64,000 nucleotides of DNA from Pythium myriotylum (GCA_023091665.1 JALJCQ010000013.1:1550001-1614000); one strand, 5' to 3'. Counted from the stretch's first letter, positions 20,060-32,833 are shown. The notes: generated by a model from the sequence alone, not told the origin. Translations and numbers: made by a program.

Positions 20060-21532
20060 GCGATGTGCCCACGAGCGCTGTGTGTGCAAGGCTTCACGTG
20101 CGACCAAGTCATCTTCGGCAGTCGCATGTACCCAGCTCTGGCGCGCGACGCCGCGTTCCCGTCCCAGCGGCGTGGTTTCGGTCAGGTGTCGCCACACGCG
20201 TTGGACTTGGACAAGATTAACATGCCCGCTCCGCCAGCAGCAGTGCAACCGACCGAGCCGGCTGCTCCGACCTCGTACGCAGACGCGGTGAAGAATGGTG
20301 TCTCGCAAGCGGAGTCCAAGTCGCAAGACTCGGCAAGCGTCATCTCGGTGGGTACGCACGCGGGATCGCTGTTGACGCCTCCGGGTAGTCCGCAGACTGG
20401 TGCCAAGTCTCTGCCGCCACCACCACCGCCGCTCGGTCTGCCAGCGTCCAGCCCGGATCGCCCGGACAACAGCACCAAGTCGACAAAGTCCAAGGGCAAG
20501 CGCTCACGTTACGCTGACGACTTTGCCGACATGCTGCAAAAGGCGCGACCGAAGCCCGTGCAGGGCATCGCGACAAGCAACTACTTCGAAGTGTTGAACT
20601 CCATCGAGTTCGAACTCGACTGCTGCAATGCTGCGCTCAACGAGTCGAGCCTGCCGCGTTTCCAGATCGTGCCTCGCAAGGTCAAGGGCCCCGACACGAT
20701 CAAGACCAGCAAGGAGTCGAGTCACTTCTTGACCAAGCACCGCACTCTGGTCATGAAGACGAAGGAACCGACGTCGATCCAAGAGATTCTCGCCGAACTC
20801 GAGATGACCGAGCCTACCGCCGACCTCCAGCTCCAGTCGAACCACATCGCTGCAGCGGACGTTCGTGCGGAGTCGCTTAGGAAGACTCTCCGCAGTACGG
20901 CCAACCCGGACACGATCGGCCATCTTGCCGGTGGGAAGTCCCCGCTCGCGTTCAACTCCGTGCTGCTCGGTGAGATGAGTGACCTCAGCGGCAACGTCAA
21001 GGAACTCGCACAGCTCCACATGATCAATCGTGTGTTGAGCGCAACTGATCCGAACTCGTGTACGACCTTCGCGCACAAGTGGGCTGCGCACTACGGTGAG
21101 AAGCTGCCGAAGGATCGCAACGACATCTTCAAGATGACGGGACGGTGGTATCGCGATGAGCGCATGTCCGCTCTCTTGGGAGCCACGTGCGCGCTCTCGT
21201 TGTTTGAGTTGATGCTCATGTGCACGGCACCTCAGGTCTTCCAGAGCGACATGTGGATCCAGCGCCTCACCGGAGCCCCAGTCGGGTGGATTCCAGCACT
21301 CAACGGTCGTCTGCTCCACCCCAACGTGCTGTTGGCACTGCTGCGGTCCGACCTGGGCGCGCAGATCTTCGCCGTGTGGGAGAAGATCCAGTGGCAAGGC
21401 GAGCTTCTCGACGACCTCGAGTATCTTCGCACGTGCGGCCTGTACTTCTCCGACGACGAAGCGGTTCTCCAGCTCACGTCTGTCAACGGCGTCGCGACAC
21501 TAGGCGCCGGGCCGCTCTGCCTCGACTGCTAA
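20060..21532 (+). pseudogene. LINE-1 ORF1, 3' part
   Basis: Open in one frame to TAA at 21532. It begins inside the RNA-binding ORF1 (CPRALCVQGFTCDQVIFGSRMYP), followed by a Pro/Ser/Thr-rich linker (PAPPAAVQPTEPAAPTSYADAVKNG, LPPPPPPLGLPASSPD) and a C-terminal helical domain (about 350 aa) that I do not recognise. By chance the frame is open into the A0 repeat upstream to 19658, giving a 624-codon fusion. I see no reason to think that fusion is made. Confidence 0.8.
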
Positions 21533-21581
21533 AGCGGTCGAGGCGGACGCGGCCGAGGTCTCGTGGGAGAACATCAGTCTT

Positions 21582-23640
21582 TTGACGGTGAACACCAACG
21601 GGATCAAGAAGAACGGCCACCTGTTGATCGAGAACCAGCTCATCAAGAACAGTCTCTCGTGCGTCCAAGAGACCAAGCTGCGCGACTCGCATCATCTTGC
21701 AACGCTCCAATTCCACCATGACTCAAGATTTCAACACCGCCTCTTCGTCAGCGACACCAACGCGCACAGTCAAGTCGCAGTCGCTGCACGATCGGGTGGC
21801 GTCATGACAGTGCTCCGCTCCGACTTTCCCGGCTTTCAGTCTGCTTGTGAGCAGTCTTCGTTGACTATTCCAGGTCGATACTTGGTCGTCCGGGTCGTCG
21901 CGAACGGTGCTCCGATCTACATCCACAACGTGTACGCGCCGGTCGATAACTTCGAGAAGAAGGGGTTCTTCGAAGCGCTGCCGTATGAAGTGTTCGAAGA
22001 CAACGCGACTCATCTGGTGCTCGGAGACCTCAACACGCCACTCGACCCCCTCGTCGATGCGTCGGATCCAAGAGCAACGGGAACGACCGGCGGTAACGCG
22101 TGTGTGGCGTGGTTGGCCCAGCTCGGCGTCGTGGATGCCTGGCGAATCCACCATCCCGACGAACGCGTCTACACTGGTCCACAGCCTCGACATAACCGTC
22201 TCGACTACATCCTGATGTCGGAGGACTTCTGCACCGCGCTATACGGTGAATCCTCGTACTTTGAGCCCAAGGGTGCCGGCGACCATCTCGCACATCAAGT
22301 CGTGTTGCGCGCGATGAGCCAGCCTCAAGGCCACGGGTACTGGCGCTTCCAGTCGGCGATGCTCGACTTCCCCGATATCGTTGATGCTATCCACGGCGAA
22401 GCGACGACTGTGCTTGCTGCATTACGACGCTCCCCCAACCCGGGCAAGGTGTGGCACAAGTGGAAGAAGGACATGCGTCGTCAGCTCCAAGCCCTGCAGC
22501 GCAAGCTGAAGCGTCAAGGTGAGGCCGCCATCGCAGAAGCTCGTCAAGCACTTGCCCAAGCGGCTGCTGCATACCGATCGGAACGAAGCGATTTCGCGCA
22601 GACGGTGTTCCAGACCGCACTGACGGCTTACCAAGACAGCATCAACTCAGCACGGCTTTACAACCAAGACTCGGCTTTCGACTTCCAGGCTCAACACGCG
22701 GAGAAGTCATCCAAGTACTTCTTCCGGCCGCTGGACGGATCCTTGCGGAGAGTCAGCATCGAGGAAGTGCGGCTTCAAGATGGCTCTGCCTCCAGCAACC
22801 CCGCGGATATCGCTGCTGTCTTCGGTCAGCACTGGGGCGGTATCATGGGCAACGTTGAGCGCAGTGGTGTTGCGGTCCAGGAGCCCGAGCAGAGCCAGAT
22901 TGACCGGATGCTCGACACGATCGACTGCCGACTGTCTGAAGACGAGCAAAATATCCTCAACGCTCCGATCACAGCGGCGGACCTCGCCAGTGCAATCAAG
23001 AAGATGCGCGCATCGTCGGCGCCCGGGATGGACGGGCTCCCAGCTTCGTTCTACCAAGTGGCTCCTGACGTGTTCGGTGAATGCCTCGAGATCGTGTTCA
23101 ACTATCAGCTTCAGCGAGGAGAGCTCCTTCGGTGCCAACGCCAGTCGGCGATCAGTCTGCTGCACAGGAAGGGTTCCCGAGCTGACCCAGGCAACTATCA
23201 CCCAATTGCTTTGATGGGTGTCGACGTGAAGGCGCTGTCGAAGGTTCTCGCGTTCCGACTACAGCTGTTCCTGACCAAGCTCGTGCACCAAGACCAGAAG
23301 GCGTTCGTGCGTGATCGCTCTCTGCATCACCACGTTCGTTTCGTGAGTGACCTGCAAGACCTCGTCACCGCGCGCGACGAAGAAGCCTACGCCATGTTCC
23401 TCGACTTTGAGAAGGCGTACGACCGCGTCAACTGGAACTACATGTTTCAGGTGCTCGATCGGATGGGATGTGGCGGGGCGTTCTCGGGGTGGGTGAAGCT
23501 CCTGTACACTCGACCGCACGCGCATCTCATGATCAACGCTTCGTGCAAGACCCCCTCTGCCCAACGCGTGGAGTCAAGCAAGGTGATCCGTTGTCGGCGC
23601 TGCTGTTCTTGCTCGTGATCGAGCCGCTCGGTAACTTGCT
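21582..23640 (+). pseudogene. LINE-1 ORF2 part 1: APE endonuclease and RT start
   Basis: The apurinic-type endonuclease spans about residues 1-245 (TVNTNGI, CVQETKL, IHNVYAPVDN, LVLGDLNTPLD, NRLDYILMS, GDHLAHQVV). RT begins at about residue 430 (APGMDGLPASFYQ; NYHPIALMGVDVKALSKVLAFRLQ; DQKAFVRDRSLHHHV; FLDFEKAYDRVNW). No ATG is near the start; the first open codon is TTG. After NASCKTP a one-base loss (CCCCCTCTGC) leads to a stop at 23618; the reading continues one frame over as TRGVKQGDPLSALLF. LINE-2 has the same lesion. Gypsy-3 interrupts at 23645. Confidence 0.9.
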
Positions 23641-23645
23641 CCGCC

Positions 23646-23946
23646 TGTAACGGTCCACGACCGTTCACAGCACCTGCGCTTGAGGAAGCGTGAGCAGCCG
23701 CTCCGATCGACCCCTGTCGACGAGCGCCAAAGACTTGGCAAAAGACGAACTGATTGTATTCAGATTATTCCCCTGGGGAATAATCCCCCCTATACCTGAT
23801 ATCCCTGGTATCTAATACCCAGGGATATCCCCTACTGAATCTAATAAAAGAGAGTCACTACTTCGGGTAACTTTTCCCCTAAGTGGACCACACACGTTAT
23901 GACCTACACAACCTAACCTACTTGTGTAACCTTGTACCCCGTTACA
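23646..23946 (-). repeat. Gypsy-3 3' LTR
   Basis: 301 bp, sense end CCGTTACA, with 3'-type alleles at the four position-specific sites. Confidence 0.92.
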
Positions 23947-24875
23947 CCACCCCCCATCAAAAATGAGGAACACCCTTGTCCCTAATTTAGGAACAGCCGT
24001 GTCCTAGAAAAGGAACACGAGCCTATTCCAGTACAGAGTTTTCCGAGGACCCACACGGAAATGGGTACAGACTCATGGCGACCATGAGCGCGAAGTCGCG
24101 TGTCGATTTCTCGACAACGACTGATCGAGAGCCGCAGCGGCTTGGCGCTACACCTCGCTGCGTCATGAGACGCATGCAGACGTGCGCGCGGTCGCCAGCG
24201 ACCACTGGATCATGACGATCCCCCAAAACTGGGCCATTATGCCGTCTGACGGCGGCAAGCCAAAATGGCATGGTCAGACGACCATTGCGAGGCGAGCAGA
24301 GCTCGCGGCAAGACCAAACTTGGCACACACACTCAGTGCGATGGGTTCTTGCCTTGTGCAAGCGTACAGACCTGTACGATGCGAACTCGCAAACTTCGTC
24401 TCTTGACGGTGCCCAGAACTGGGTCCAGTCTAATACTGGAGACTGTGGTCGGTGGGTGTCCACCGCGAGTACTACCAAGTACTCGAGAGGCTGGCTAGCC
24501 TCATCCAGCGACTCAACTGAGTGCGTGGAGTGCGGGGATACCCGTGGCAGTCGGACAACGACGTTGCCGGACAACTTCGTGTTGTCGGCCACACGCTCGG
24601 GCGTGATGGCTACACCGCAGAGAACTGCTCGGTGTACCAACACCAAACTGAGCCAGCCACTCTGGCTTGATACGAGCGTTGTCCAACGCAACCGATGAGG
24701 TCGGTGGACATTGTCGATGCTTCGACTGCGCCGAACGCGGCGTTCTCGCCATCTTCATGGCCTTCTGCTTGGGTCTTGTACCCATGTCTATAATAGACAG
24801 GAACAGTCGACTTGACTGAGACGGACCTTCCGTGTGCTCCACTGAGCGTCTTCCTTGAGGAACTTGAGACACTTC
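23947..24875 (-). repeat. Gypsy-3 3' hairpin-chain region
   Basis: Same chain of short inverted repeats as in the other copies, with scattered substitutions that can be used to test stem conservation. Confidence 0.7.
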
Positions 24876-27818
24876 TCATCTTGATGGAGGTGGTCGGTTC
24901 CACCTACTGGAACCATCCAGGATGATCATGTTCGCATGCGCGAACAAGATCAGAGCAATCTTGCCTGAGAATACTCTCATCAACCCAGGAGCTCTGGTTG
25001 CTTGGATACCCAAGCCACTTGACCAAGAGCCGGCGGACGCCATGTGCACACGCACACTGTCGAGAGACTCGACGTGATAATGGCGTTCGCCATTCCTGTC
25101 GATCACAGGCAAAGGAGCGCGCACCGGTCGCAGCGCTTTCCTTCTGGTCTTGACACCAGTGTCGGGGACCCGACGTGCTCCTTCGGGTTCAGCAAACGTA
25201 ACCCGACGTCGTGTTGACGACGCTGCGGTCGCATTTGACGACCATGTCGAACTTCGACGGGCTTGAGCAAGCCGTGCCGAGCGTCTTGGCGCTTCCCCGT
25301 GTGGACTAGCCACACCACTTGCAGAACCCTGCACTGCGACAGATTCGCTAGAGGAATCATCCGTGACTGGCACGTTCTCGTGCGCGACTGTCGGTGGTTG
25401 CATATCGGCGGCAACTCCGCTTGGAATTGTTTCCGACGACTCTTCGTCCGATGCATCTCCATCAGGGCGGAGATACGGCTTGAGCAAGCCGACGTAGAAC
25501 GTCGGGTGCGTCTGCAACCATGTTGGCAGATCGACCCTGTAGGAGTTTCCACTCCGCTTCAACACCTTGAACGGGCCGATATATCTCGGCAGCAGCTTCG
25601 AGCTGCCCAAGCTGGACACAGCATTCTGAGACAGGTTCTTCGTGCTGACAAACACATAGTCGCCTGGCTTGAACACGTGCGTGTTCTTCCGACCGTGTTT
25701 GTCGGCTTGTTCCTTCTGAACATCTTGGGCAGCTGCCATCGCGTCACGCACGCGGGTGATGACGCTCACACGTGTCGACAAGAACTCGTCGATCTTGCGG
25801 CGCTCCGCCGACTTGGAAACACCTTCCAACTGGGAGGCAAGTAATTGCCGAGCCCCTCCCCCACCAGACTGGGAACTGCCCATGAGGCAGAGCGGCAACG
25901 CTGGGTGCCTCAAACCGCTCACGAAGAACGGCGACAGACCTGTCGATGAATGAACAGAGTTGTTCATGGCGAACTCCACCATGGGGAGGTGGTCGCACCA
26001 CGAGAGTGGGTCACTCGCACAATACGAGCGGAGGATATCCTCGACGACGCGGTTGGCACGCTCGGTCTGACCATCGGTCTCCGGATGGTCCGTCGTCGAC
26101 ATGTCGAGCCTGGAGCCCAGGATTTGGAAGAGACCTTCCCAGAAATCACCAGTGAACCTGGGATCCCGATCCGATACGATTGAGTCGGGGAGACCGTGTA
26201 GTCGAAACACGGTGTCGACGAAAAGTCGAGCACAGTCGAGACCTGTGCACGTATCCGAAACCGGAGCAAGATGCACCATCTTGGACAAACGGTCAACAAA
26301 GACCAGCACACCATTGTGCCCAGCGGACGTCTTTGGCATGCCAAAGAAGAAGTCCATGCTCACTGAGCGCCAGCAGTCGCTGGGGACAGGCAAGCTCTGA
26401 AGCGGAGCCTGAGAGTGTGCACTTGGCTTCACTCGTTGACAGACGTCACACGTGCGGACATACCGCGACACCCACTTGTACATCTTGGGCCACCAAAACC
26501 TTGGGGTGAGAAGCGCGTACGTCTTCTCACGGCCAAGATGGCCAGCACCAGGTGCGTCGTGAGCACCATACGCGATCACGTATCGCAGATCTTCGTCTGC
26601 TGGGACGACTATGCGAGCTTCTTCGCTGTCCGAGACCTGATACTTCAGGAGGCCGTCTTCAAACGTGTACCGATGGAGTCGGGCTCGAACGCGAGGCGAG
26701 AGAGACTTCTCCGAGTCTGACGACTTGAGAGCACGAATGATCTCCGCACATTGTGCGTCGCCTGCGTAGGCGTCACGAATCAAGTCGTAGACATCAGAAG
26801 CAACTGACGTGAGATGGTTCATCTCGTAGTCGGGACGCCGAGAGAGTACATCTGCCAGCACGTTGAGCCGACCCGGCTTGTATTCAACAGTAAAGTTGCA
26901 TTCTGAAAAGAATGACAACCAGCGAGCCATTCGCGGCGACAAGTGCGGGGACTGTGTCGCCGTGCGTAGAGATGCATGGTCTGTGTAGACCACGAACGGC
27001 AACGCGCCGAGAAGGTGAACGCGGAATTTCACCAGGGCGTACTTCATCGCCAACAACTCCTTGTTGTGAACTGGATAGTTTTTCTCGGCCGCTTGGAGCT
27101 GGCGAGACTGATACGAGATGACTCTCTCGTGACCATCGTGGTCATTCTGCAGAAGTGCACAGCCGATCGCATAATCGGAGGCGTCGCAGACGACGCTGTA
27201 CGGAGCGGAGTCGTCCGGCAACGCCAGGATCGGCGCCTGAAGAAGACTCTCCTTGATCTTCTGGAAGGCAGCTTCCGTGTCGTGAGACCACGACCACTCA
27301 ACGTCATTCTTGAGCAGCTGAGTCAGCGGCCGAGCCATCTCGGCGTAGTTCTTCGTGAACCGGTGCAAGTAGTTGGCGAGACCCAACCACTTGCGTAGGT
27401 CCTTCACGGACCGTGGCGATGGCCACTCGGCGATTGCCTTCACCTTCTCGGGGTCGGCCCGAACACCGTCGACCCCGACGAAACACCCAAGCACTGGGAT
27501 CTCTTCGGCTCCGAAGATACACTTATCCAAGTTGGCATAAAGCTTATGCTCCTCGAGGCATTCGAGCACTTGGCGGAGGTGATCCTCATGGAGCGCATCC
27601 AGATCACGACCGGGCTCCGGCTTTGTGTGGACATAGATGTCGTCGAAGTACGTCTGTGCGAACGCTCGCAGGGGACGGAACAAATGGGTCACCAAGTGAT
27701 TGAACGTCGCTGGGGCGTTCGACAGCCCCTGCGGCATCACGAGCCACTCCCAGAGCATACCGCTCGGCGTACTGACGGCCGTCTTGGGGATATCCCCACG
27801 CTCCATGAGCACTTGGTA
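24876..27818 (-). pseudogene. Gypsy-3 RT, RNase H, integrase polyprotein
   Basis: 978-codon frame with all RT, RNase H and integrase residues as listed for Gypsy-1. It differs mainly after the GPY/F-like module, where about 30 residues are replaced by a diverged version (TIPSGVAADMQPPTVAHEN against TILSRVGVDIPPPAVVHES), and in two residues near MNNSVHSSTGLSPFFV. The clustered differences suggest recombination between sublineages. Confidence 0.92.
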
Positions 27819-28271
27819 TTAACCGTCGACCAAGTCGAGAGAACTGAACTTCTTTGCGCCGGACATCCGGTGGATGATCACATCCTTCCGAGGGATCGGA
27901 GTGGACGCAGGGATCGTCTGCGCGTTCAACTTGTTGTACGCGTGGACAATCCTCCACTTGCCATTTGGCTTGCGCACACAGAACGTTGGTGCGCTGTGCG
28001 GCGAGACGCTCTCGCGCACCAGGCCAGCCTTGGCTTTCTTGGCAAAGAATTCATCAATGAAGTCCGATTGTTCGGCAGGCAGAGCCCACTGGCGAACGGT
28101 CGCATAGCTCGAGCCAGGCTTGAGCTTGATCTCGTGGCGAACGCCATGATCAGGGGGCAGCCCCGCCGGCGGGTTCTTGCTGAGGCAAGTCTCCGCAAAC
28201 CGCTTGACCAGCGGATAGAACCGATCCTTCGGATTCTTGAGGATGGCCGAACCACGGCGCGCGTCAAACTT
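27819..28271 (-). pseudogene. Gypsy-3 RT N-terminal segment between two stops
   Basis: Same frame and same content as 4815-5267 of Gypsy-1, ending at the TAA in place of the first Tyr of DGYYQ. Confidence 0.87.
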
Positions 28272-29326
28272 CTAACGAAACTCAACGAAGACATCCTCGT
28301 CAATCACCGTCGAGGTGTTGAGTTCAGCGAGGTCTCGCTCAGATCGGAGGATCACAACCTCAGCGATCTCACCAGCCTTGAGCTCGCGGGCGAAATCGTC
28401 CATAGGGAGTTCCTCCAAGCTAGTCAGCTCGGAGAACTCGGGCAACGGTGCCATATCGACCGTGGACGGATCGATCGACGATCCCGTCATCACATCAACG
28501 ATGTGCACGTCATACGACGCGTCCGAGAGCGGGAGTAGCTCAGGCCTGGGCTCGGTCATATCCGACGACCCTGAAAGCGACTCGACAGCACGCGGACACG
28601 CGACAAGGGGACAAATCCTGGAAGCATCTTCCATACTGGTACTCGGAGGGGGCGGAGACAACTCGACGCCCTCTTCAACGCCGTACTCCACGGCAGACGG
28701 CACGACCGTCTCCGGAACACCCGAGGTGTCCATGGCGTTCACTACGCCAATGAAGTAGGCACTTCCATCATCCTTGATGGGGCTCATCAGCCGGCGGACG
28801 AAGGAGGGTTCATGACGCTCCTGAGCTCCGTTCCTGCCGGGAGATGTGCTCCCAATCGACTTGGTCCTCCAGTCGATCCACGGCTCGTGGCGCTCGAGCC
28901 ACGGCATTCCGAGGATGAGGTCAAACCTCTCATCCATGTCGAGCACTGTAAAGCGGTCGACTGAGTCGAAATCGACAAACGCAATGCGTAGATCGACCTC
29001 GATCTTCTTCGTCTCTGTGAGGATGCTCGTCGCAAGACGCACCGAGACTCTTCCGAGATCTCGCTCACAAGCTTGAGCAAATAGAGAAGCATTCTCAGCA
29101 ATACTTTGCTTGCGACCGTAATTGCGCGTCGCACCAGAGTCGATTAAGACTCTGAAGGGACGTGCAAATCCCTTCCCTTGAGCAGTGACGACGTTGAGCT
29201 CGCCACTGATGCGCAGCTCATCAACTGCTGAGAAGAGATTTTCTTCCGAGGGCACCCCGCCTTGCGATATTGCCGAACTCGGCGTCGCGGGGCGAGGAGT
29301 GATCGCCCCAGTAGACTGCCCCGCGT
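28272..29326 (-). pseudogene. Gypsy-3 protease region
   Basis: Frame open from 29474; the likely functional part starts near the gag stop. Protease signature VLIDSGATRNYG and FDLILGMPWLERHEPW. A long acidic, Ser/Pro-rich linker (about 200 aa, as in Gypsy-1) separates it from RT. It ends with TAG in the context CGT TAG AAG. Confidence 0.87.
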
Positions 29327-29965
29327 CTACTGGGAACTGTCGTTTCCCTGCGACGTGGAAGCAGATCCATCTCGGTTTCCCGAGCGCCGCGGCCGACCAC
29401 GGCGGGCACGACCACCGCCCCTCTTGCGCGGACAATTCCGCTGGAAGTGACCGAACTTCCCACAAGTAGAACACTTGATGTGAAGAGCCTTCACGTCGAT
29501 CGCACGCAAGTCGACCGTGCTGAGATCGACTCCACTGAGGTCGATGACGCTCAGGTCCATCGGTTCGACGACCGGTGGTGGAACCGGCGTGACCGGAGGC
29601 GGCGCTGCCGGACTCGCGGATAAACCGCGCGAGAGACGCTGAACGTAGTCCTCTCGCAGCGCAGCGACGAACGCGTCTTCTAGGAGCATGGGCTCCTCGC
29701 GGAAAACCGCAGCCTTCTCAGGACCGGGATCCATCCCTTCCATGAACGTCGTCAGCATGACCTCTTCTGCGAGCGCATTCGCAGCCATGTTGGCACGGAG
29801 TTGACGTAACTCCTGCACATACGTGCGCAGCTCGCGGCCGCCTTGCCGACAAGCGAGGAACGCAGCTCGCTGACGATGCGCCACATTTGGCGGTTGAAAC
29901 ATCGACTTCATCGCCTTGGCAAGCGTTGCCCAGTCGGAAAAACATCCGGGTGCGACGTCTCGCAC
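29327..29965 (-). pseudogene. Gypsy-3 gag, capsid C-terminus and zinc knuckle
   Basis: Capsid helices, then the Leu/Asp repeat and an intact CCHC knuckle CSTCGKFGHFQRNC followed by an Arg/Gly-rich basic tail (KRGGGRARRGRPRRSG), as expected for RNA packaging. It ends with TAG at 29327-29329. The protease frame overlaps this end and lies at -1 relative to gag, a common gag/pol arrangement for frameshift expression in gypsy elements. Confidence 0.87.
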
Positions 29966-30462
29966 GTGAGGGCCCAGATCTTCGCCCGGCCCGTCATGTT
30001 CGAGATCGCAGAGGCGATCTTCTGCCGTTCATCACGGATGCAGCCGGCTGCTGTGGCGAGCTCGATCTCGCGTTGCCAGAAGGCAAGATTGTCGCTTTCT
30101 TCACCCGAATACGGGGACACCGTAACCTTCACGGCCTTCGGACGTTCCGGAGGTGCCGGCGGCGGCACATACGTGACTGTCGACGGTACCTGAGCTGGCG
30201 GGGCAGCCTGAGTCGCAGATACGCGGGACGTCACGACGTCGAGAAGATACTTCTCGAGGGCTGCCTCGTAGTCGCGAAAACGCGCGACATGGGCGAGGAC
30301 TTCGCCGGAGCCGCGTCGGAGCAGCTTGATGACACTTGCACGGGCATTGATGGCCTCCATCTTCTGGAGATAGGCCCACTGGGCCTCATCCAGGTACGGA
30401 TGGTCTTGACGCGACAGCGTCGGATGGCTTGACGCCATCACGAAGTCGGAAGCTTCGGACAT
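29908..30462 (-). pseudogene. Gypsy-3 gag, N-terminal frame
   Basis: Identical in protein sequence to the 184-aa frame of Gypsy-1, including the T5 run at which capsid coding leaves this frame. Its sense continues in the frame open at 29965-29327. Confidence 0.87.
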
Positions 30463-30501
30463 AACGATGTCGGTGTCGGATTGACGACAAGTGCTACCAA
30501 G

Positions 30502-30804
30502 TGTTACGGTCCACGACCGTACACAGCACCTGCGCTTGAGGAAGTGTGAGCAGCCGCTCCGAGTCGACCCCTGTCGACGAGCGCCAAGGACTTGGCAAAA
30601 GGCGAACTGATTGTATTCAGATTATTCCCCTGGGGAATAATCCCCCCTATACCTGATATCCCTGGTATCTAATACCCAGGGATATCCCCTACTGAATCTA
30701 ATAAAAGAGAGTCACTACTTCGGGTAACTTTTCCCCTAAGTGGACCACACACGTTATGTACGTACACAACCTAACCTACTTGTGTAACCTTGTACCCCGT
30801 TACA
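30502..30804 (-). repeat. Gypsy-3 5' LTR
   Basis: 303 bp, sense end CCGTAACA. In the middle of the LTR it agrees with its own 3' LTR (GTTACCCGAAG, GGGGATATCC), but at four other sites it has the 5'-type alleles. Confidence 0.92.
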
Positions 30805-30809
30805 CCGCC

Positions 30810-32833
30810 AGCACGAAGAACATGGGATCTGCTTGACTGCGGATGCCACCGTCACGAGTGTTTTCTTCGCCGACGACTCGACGTTGCTGTCAGGATCCAT
30901 CGCTGGTGTCGAAGCGCAACTCGGGTTGGTTGAAGAATATTGTCAAGGATCAGGCGCCAAGCTCAACGTGAACAAGTGTGTGCTTATGTCGCTGCATCGA
31001 ACGCGGCGATGCCCGTGCATACCAGGTGTGCATGTTCTCGACGAAGACTCCACGGTCAAGTTCCTCGGTCTCCTGTTCGGTCAACGACACACAACGGAAT
31101 TGATTGTTGAAGACCTCGATCGACGCTTCTTCGACGGGTTCAAGCAGTGGTTTCGGCGCGCACGGACGCTCCAAGGCAGGCTCCTCGTCGCCCAGACCAT
31201 GGTGCTCTCACGTCTGTGGCACTACACTGCTCACGTTGATGTGCCGCCAGGACGAGTGAAGAAGTGGCAAGCCGCGCTACACCGGTTCGTCTTGAGTCGG
31301 CGCTACGAACGCGACGCTCGGCATGTCCAGTTGATCTCGAACGAATTTGTCAACCTACCGCGCGAGTCCGGGGGTCTCCAGGTACCGAGTCTCGACGGTG
31401 TGCGCAAGCGACAGTCACTGCAGCTCCTGCTTCAGTTCACGGCAGCTTCAACATCGACGACCGGCAACTGGACGGTTGCAGGAGTTGAGCTGCTGCGGAT
31501 CAGTCTTCCGCAGTGGGGCCCGCAGGGGCCACTCGACTTCCTCTACGTCAGTCCGTGGCGGCATCGAGGCTCGATCGAGTGGGACCAGCTCTCTTCGTGG
31601 TGGCGTGCGGCCTGGAAGACTTGGTACGCTATCAAGTGGCCGGTGTCGTGGCTCGACCTCCCTCCAGAAGAACGACTTGCGTCTGCACTCGACCAACCGA
31701 TCTGGTTTCATGGCGACAAGAACTTCCAGTTTCTCCCAACTAGCCGTTCCGACACAGCGCCGCCCCAGCACCGCTCTCTCAGCATGATCGCAGAGCCGCA
31801 ACGAAGCTTCCGTCGGCAAGTTGCACGTGTCTTTCAGTTGCGATCTCTTCGTGACTTTGCTGGAGAAGGCAACAAGTGACCAAGCGCAGTCGAGTTTGCT
31901 GAGCGACATGTCGACTACACCCAAGTCTCCATCACCCCGTACCGACAGTACACATGGCTGCTCAAGCTTCACGAGGAAGCCACGCAAATATTCGGGCGCA
32001 TCTGCACAATGTGCTCTGTTCCAGTCGGTGGAGTGCTACCGACGGCGCCTGACCACCAACATCCGCGTGTCGGCGTGAAGATCAACGACCGTGTGTGCTG
32101 GGTGCCGCGCATTCCACGATCCCAACTGCTCCGCCTGGTGTGGCAAGCTCCAGAGCCAGCGAGAACACACCCGTTGTTCTTCCACGACCCTCGAGCGCCT
32201 ACAGACGTGGTCCTCCGATTCAACAAGCTCCGCAAGCGTCTGCGTGTGTTGCTCCTCCCGATCTATGAAGATCTGCAGTTCCGCTTGGCGTACGGCTTGT
32301 TACCGACTCGCTCGCGCTTCTCGTTCATGACGGCGTCGAATCCCGACATCGTGTACTGTGTTCGACAAGGCTGCAACGCAGTGGAGACGGCGCGACATTT
32401 GTTCTTCGAGTGTGTGCTGCCAACTGTGATATGGCGTGATATCTTCCGTGATATGTCGGTGTTATTCACATCTCGACCCTCCTGGACCGACATTGTCTTC
32501 GGTAAACCCATCCGCGCTGCTCCCGTGTGGAAGGAACACGCAGAAGAAATCCAAGACCTATGGCAAGTCATCCGTGCTGTGGTGCTTCACCTGTTGTGGA
32601 CTGAACGCAATGGGCGACTGTTCAACGGCCGACCCCCGATGCCAACAATTGCAGCACTGCTCGTGGTGTACACGACTGTCGGTGCTCATGTGCGTGCGTG
32701 TCTTCGACGTGTGTACGATGATGTGCAACGTGCTTCGCTTCAGGTTGTGTTGTCAAGTCTCCAGTCTACGCCTTCGTTCGGTGCCTTCATGCAAAACAAC
32801 ATGGGGTTGTTTGCAGTTCGCTTTTTGGCATAA
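30810..32833 (+). pseudogene. LINE-1 ORF2 part 2: RT catalytic core and C-terminal finger
   Basis: Resumes after the CCGCC duplication. RT motif C reads VFFADDSTLLSG. A long thumb and connector follow to the in-frame TGA at 31877-31879 after GEGNK. The same frame continues to 32833 (TTPYRQYTW-like region, then CVRQGCNAVETARHLFFEC). The last motif is a C-x4-C-x7-H-x4-C finger, seen at the C-terminus of L1/Tx1-like LINEs. The TGA is shared with LINE-2. In the final 300 bp this copy differs from LINE-2 at several bases, whereas upstream the two are almost identical. Confidence 0.88.

Larger units (their letters stand above)
23646..30804 (-). mobile_element. Gypsy-3, most complete gypsy copy, inserted in LINE-1 ORF2
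   Basis: 7159 bp; CCGCC target duplications at 23641-23645 and 30805-30809, confirmed by the empty site in LINE-2. It retains the whole zinc knuckle lost from Gypsy-1, but has the same gag frameshift and the same two in-frame pol stops. Confidence 0.95.

Noticed and set aside
19658..21532. 624-codon fusion of A0 repeat sequence with LINE ORF1 as a new gene
   Set aside because: The upstream part is a tRNA-unit fragment read by chance in an open frame; no start or promoter evidence.
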